From NCBI RefSeq assembly GCF_008369915.1, contig NZ_VSRN01000001.1, positions 1-64,000 of the forward strand: a stretch of DNA of 64,000 bases. The letters are read 5' to 3'. This stretch comes from Dyadobacter sp. UC 10. Lineage in GTDB: Bacteria > Bacteroidota > Bacteroidia > Cytophagales > Spirosomataceae. The position numbers and the translations under genes were made by a program. Under the pieces are notes generated by a model, which was given only the letters and a program-made list of their open reading frames with translations, searched no databases and was not told the origin of the DNA. Positions 63,008 to 64,000 of the stretch are shown one piece after another (positions within the stretch are counted from its first letter, which is position 1; each line of letters starts with the position of its first letter).

Positions 63008-64000
63008 TCAATAGCCCGGGTTCTGTTTGTAAACTCCTCTTGACCAGTTTATCTGAGCCTGCGGAATCGGCAGGTACTCGTCTCTGCCAGCCGTGAATTT
63101 CGCCACATTCAGCCAGGGGCGCCGTTTCTTTTCAACATCCAGATAAGCATTTAAGGTTTTGGCTGCAATACCCCATCTCACAAGGTCAAAAAACCGCCTG
63201 CCTTCCATGGCCATTTCCAGTCTTACTTCCCACATCAACGCATTCCAGGCAAATTCCTTATCCCATTTTACACCAGCACCTTCTACATAAGGCGCAACTT
63301 TATATTTTACCGGGAAAGTGCCATTCGGCATTTTCAGCCTGGCCGTACTGTTGGCCGCGCGTTGTCTGATCTGATTAATAATGGGCATCGCTTCTGCATG
63401 TCGTCCTAGCTGAATAAGGATCTCCGCCTTCCAAAGTAAGACCTCAGCATAGCGGATTTCGAGCTGATTTTTGGAATTGAACATCCAGAATTCATTGAAT
63501 AAGCCCGGGCTGTCGGTTGTAACATTTTCTTTCATGGAGTGGAAATAACCATAAACAGCAGGTTGCCTTGAAGCCGAACTGTCAAACATGATCTTCTGGT
63601 ATTTCCAGGGATGCCCCGGAATCGCTACCGTGTGACCCAGTCGTGGATCCCAGGTATTGTTTGCAAAGTACTCCTTTTTGTTAGTAATGTTTTCATCGTT
63701 AAACGTATTGAACATGGGGAAACCACCTGAGTTGACCTTAAATGCATTGACCATATTATAGGATGGCTTGTGAAAATCGCAGCAACTAAAATACGGGTTC
63801 CACCAGGGAGCGGTCAGGCCATTTCCTTCATTCAAATTACCGCGGACCGTACCGTCATTGATCGTAAACTGTAACTCCCATAACGATTCCGGCGATGCAT
63901 TGTCAAATTCAAGCATGAAATTCTCAGCTATATCCGTAGCCAGTTTGTATTTACCGCTATCAATAATTTCGTTCACCAGCGCTAATGCCTCGGTAAGCTT
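63008..64000 (-). CDS. SusD/RagB-family protein, C-terminal part (cut by window end)
   Basis: Only the last 330 residues are inside the window; the frame stays open to position 64000 ('KLTEALALVNEIIDSGKY...'), so the start lies beyond. Typical SusD C-terminal blocks are present: 'ASPESLWELQFTIND', 'LEIRYAEVLLWKAEILIQLG', 'AMPIINQIRQRAANS' and 'MWEVRLEMAMEGRRFFDLVRWG', ending 'SRGVYKQNPGY'. A SusC partner is expected further right. It belongs to a set different from the one at 53-58 kb and is followed by the PVC-type and VCBS genes. Confidence 0.92.
   Translation of the reverse strand, partial: KLTEALALVNEIIDSGKYKLATDIAENFMLEFDNASPESLWELQFTINDGTVRGNLNEGNGLTAPWWNPYFSCCDFHKPSYNMVNAFKVNSGGFPMFNTFNDENITNKKEYFANNTWDPRLGHTVAIPGHPWKYQKIMFDSSASRQPAVYGYFHSMKENVTTDSPGLFNEFWMFNSKNQLEIRYAEVLLWKAEILIQLGRHAEAMPIINQIRQRAANSTARLKMPNGTFPVKYKVAPYVEGAGVKWDKEFAWNALMWEVRLEMAMEGRRFFDLVRWGIAAKTLNAYLDVEKKRRPWLNVAKFTAGRDEYLPIPQAQINWSRGVYKQNPGY

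Overview
The window looks like chromosomal DNA of a Gram-negative Bacteroidota, most likely order Cytophagales and close to Dyadobacter or Spirosoma (inferred from gene content, not from a search). The evidence is SusC/SusD pairs, a one-protein hybrid two-component regulator, TlpA, TonB-dependent receptors with carboxypeptidase-like N-termini, ThuA/VOC/VCBS/PVC-type secreted proteins, no clear Shine-Dalgarno sequences, and promoters with the Bacteroidota -7 box TAnnTTTG. I saw no rRNA, tRNA, CRISPR, insertion sequence or prophage.

Layout. 0.1-2.5 kb (minus): a small secreted protein, a sugar-phosphate isomerase/epimerase-like protein and a DeoR regulator. 2.7-9.5 kb (plus), divergent from the regulator: a tight operon with a polyol-permease-type MFS transporter, a D-2-hydroxyacid dehydrogenase, two different FGGY kinases, a histidine phosphatase and a periplasmic glycerophosphodiester phosphodiesterase. 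It reads as a catabolic route for an unidentified polyol or sugar acid. 9.6-13.2 kb: an ABC-2 exporter (ATPase plus two DUF3526-type permeases) behind a promoter flanked by two near-identical 15-bp operators. 13.4-17.0 kb: an AT-richer pair of uncharacterised genes, one a large beta-helix membrane protein. 17.1-21.0 kb: bestrophin, a Tat-exported Gfo/Idh/MocA oxidoreductase, a DUF3891 protein and two very small genes. 21.1-25.9 kb: two GT4 glycosyltransferases converging on a GH130 phosphorylase-like gene. 26.1-30.0 kb: a TonB receptor with a beta-propeller phytase lipoprotein. 30.0-35.3 kb: mixed single genes. 35.4-40.1 kb: a periplasmic-propeller histidine kinase with a LuxR-type regulator, and a degenerate stand-alone receiver. 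40.5-41.0 kb: a secreted protein made of 19-residue repeats.

41.2-58.4 kb (all minus) is a polysaccharide utilisation locus: SusC, SusD, HTCS regulator, GH95, GH43, VOC protein, ThuA protein and a double-domain CE1-like esterase. The susC and HTCS genes are each preceded by the same 28-bp operator (23 of 28 bases identical), placed exactly 30 bp from an identical TATATTTG -7 box. This gives a sequence-based prediction of the regulon and shows that the HTCS gene is probably autoregulated. 58.8-64.0 kb (minus) holds a second, unrelated set: a SusD cut by the window end, a plastocyanin/PVC-dehydrogenase/HEAT fusion and a VCBS-repeat protein. This set lacks the operator.

The strongest new observations are the duplicated HTCS promoter architecture, the double-FGGY/GDPD operon, the operator-flanked ABC-2 exporter, and the GT4-GT4-GH130 cluster.
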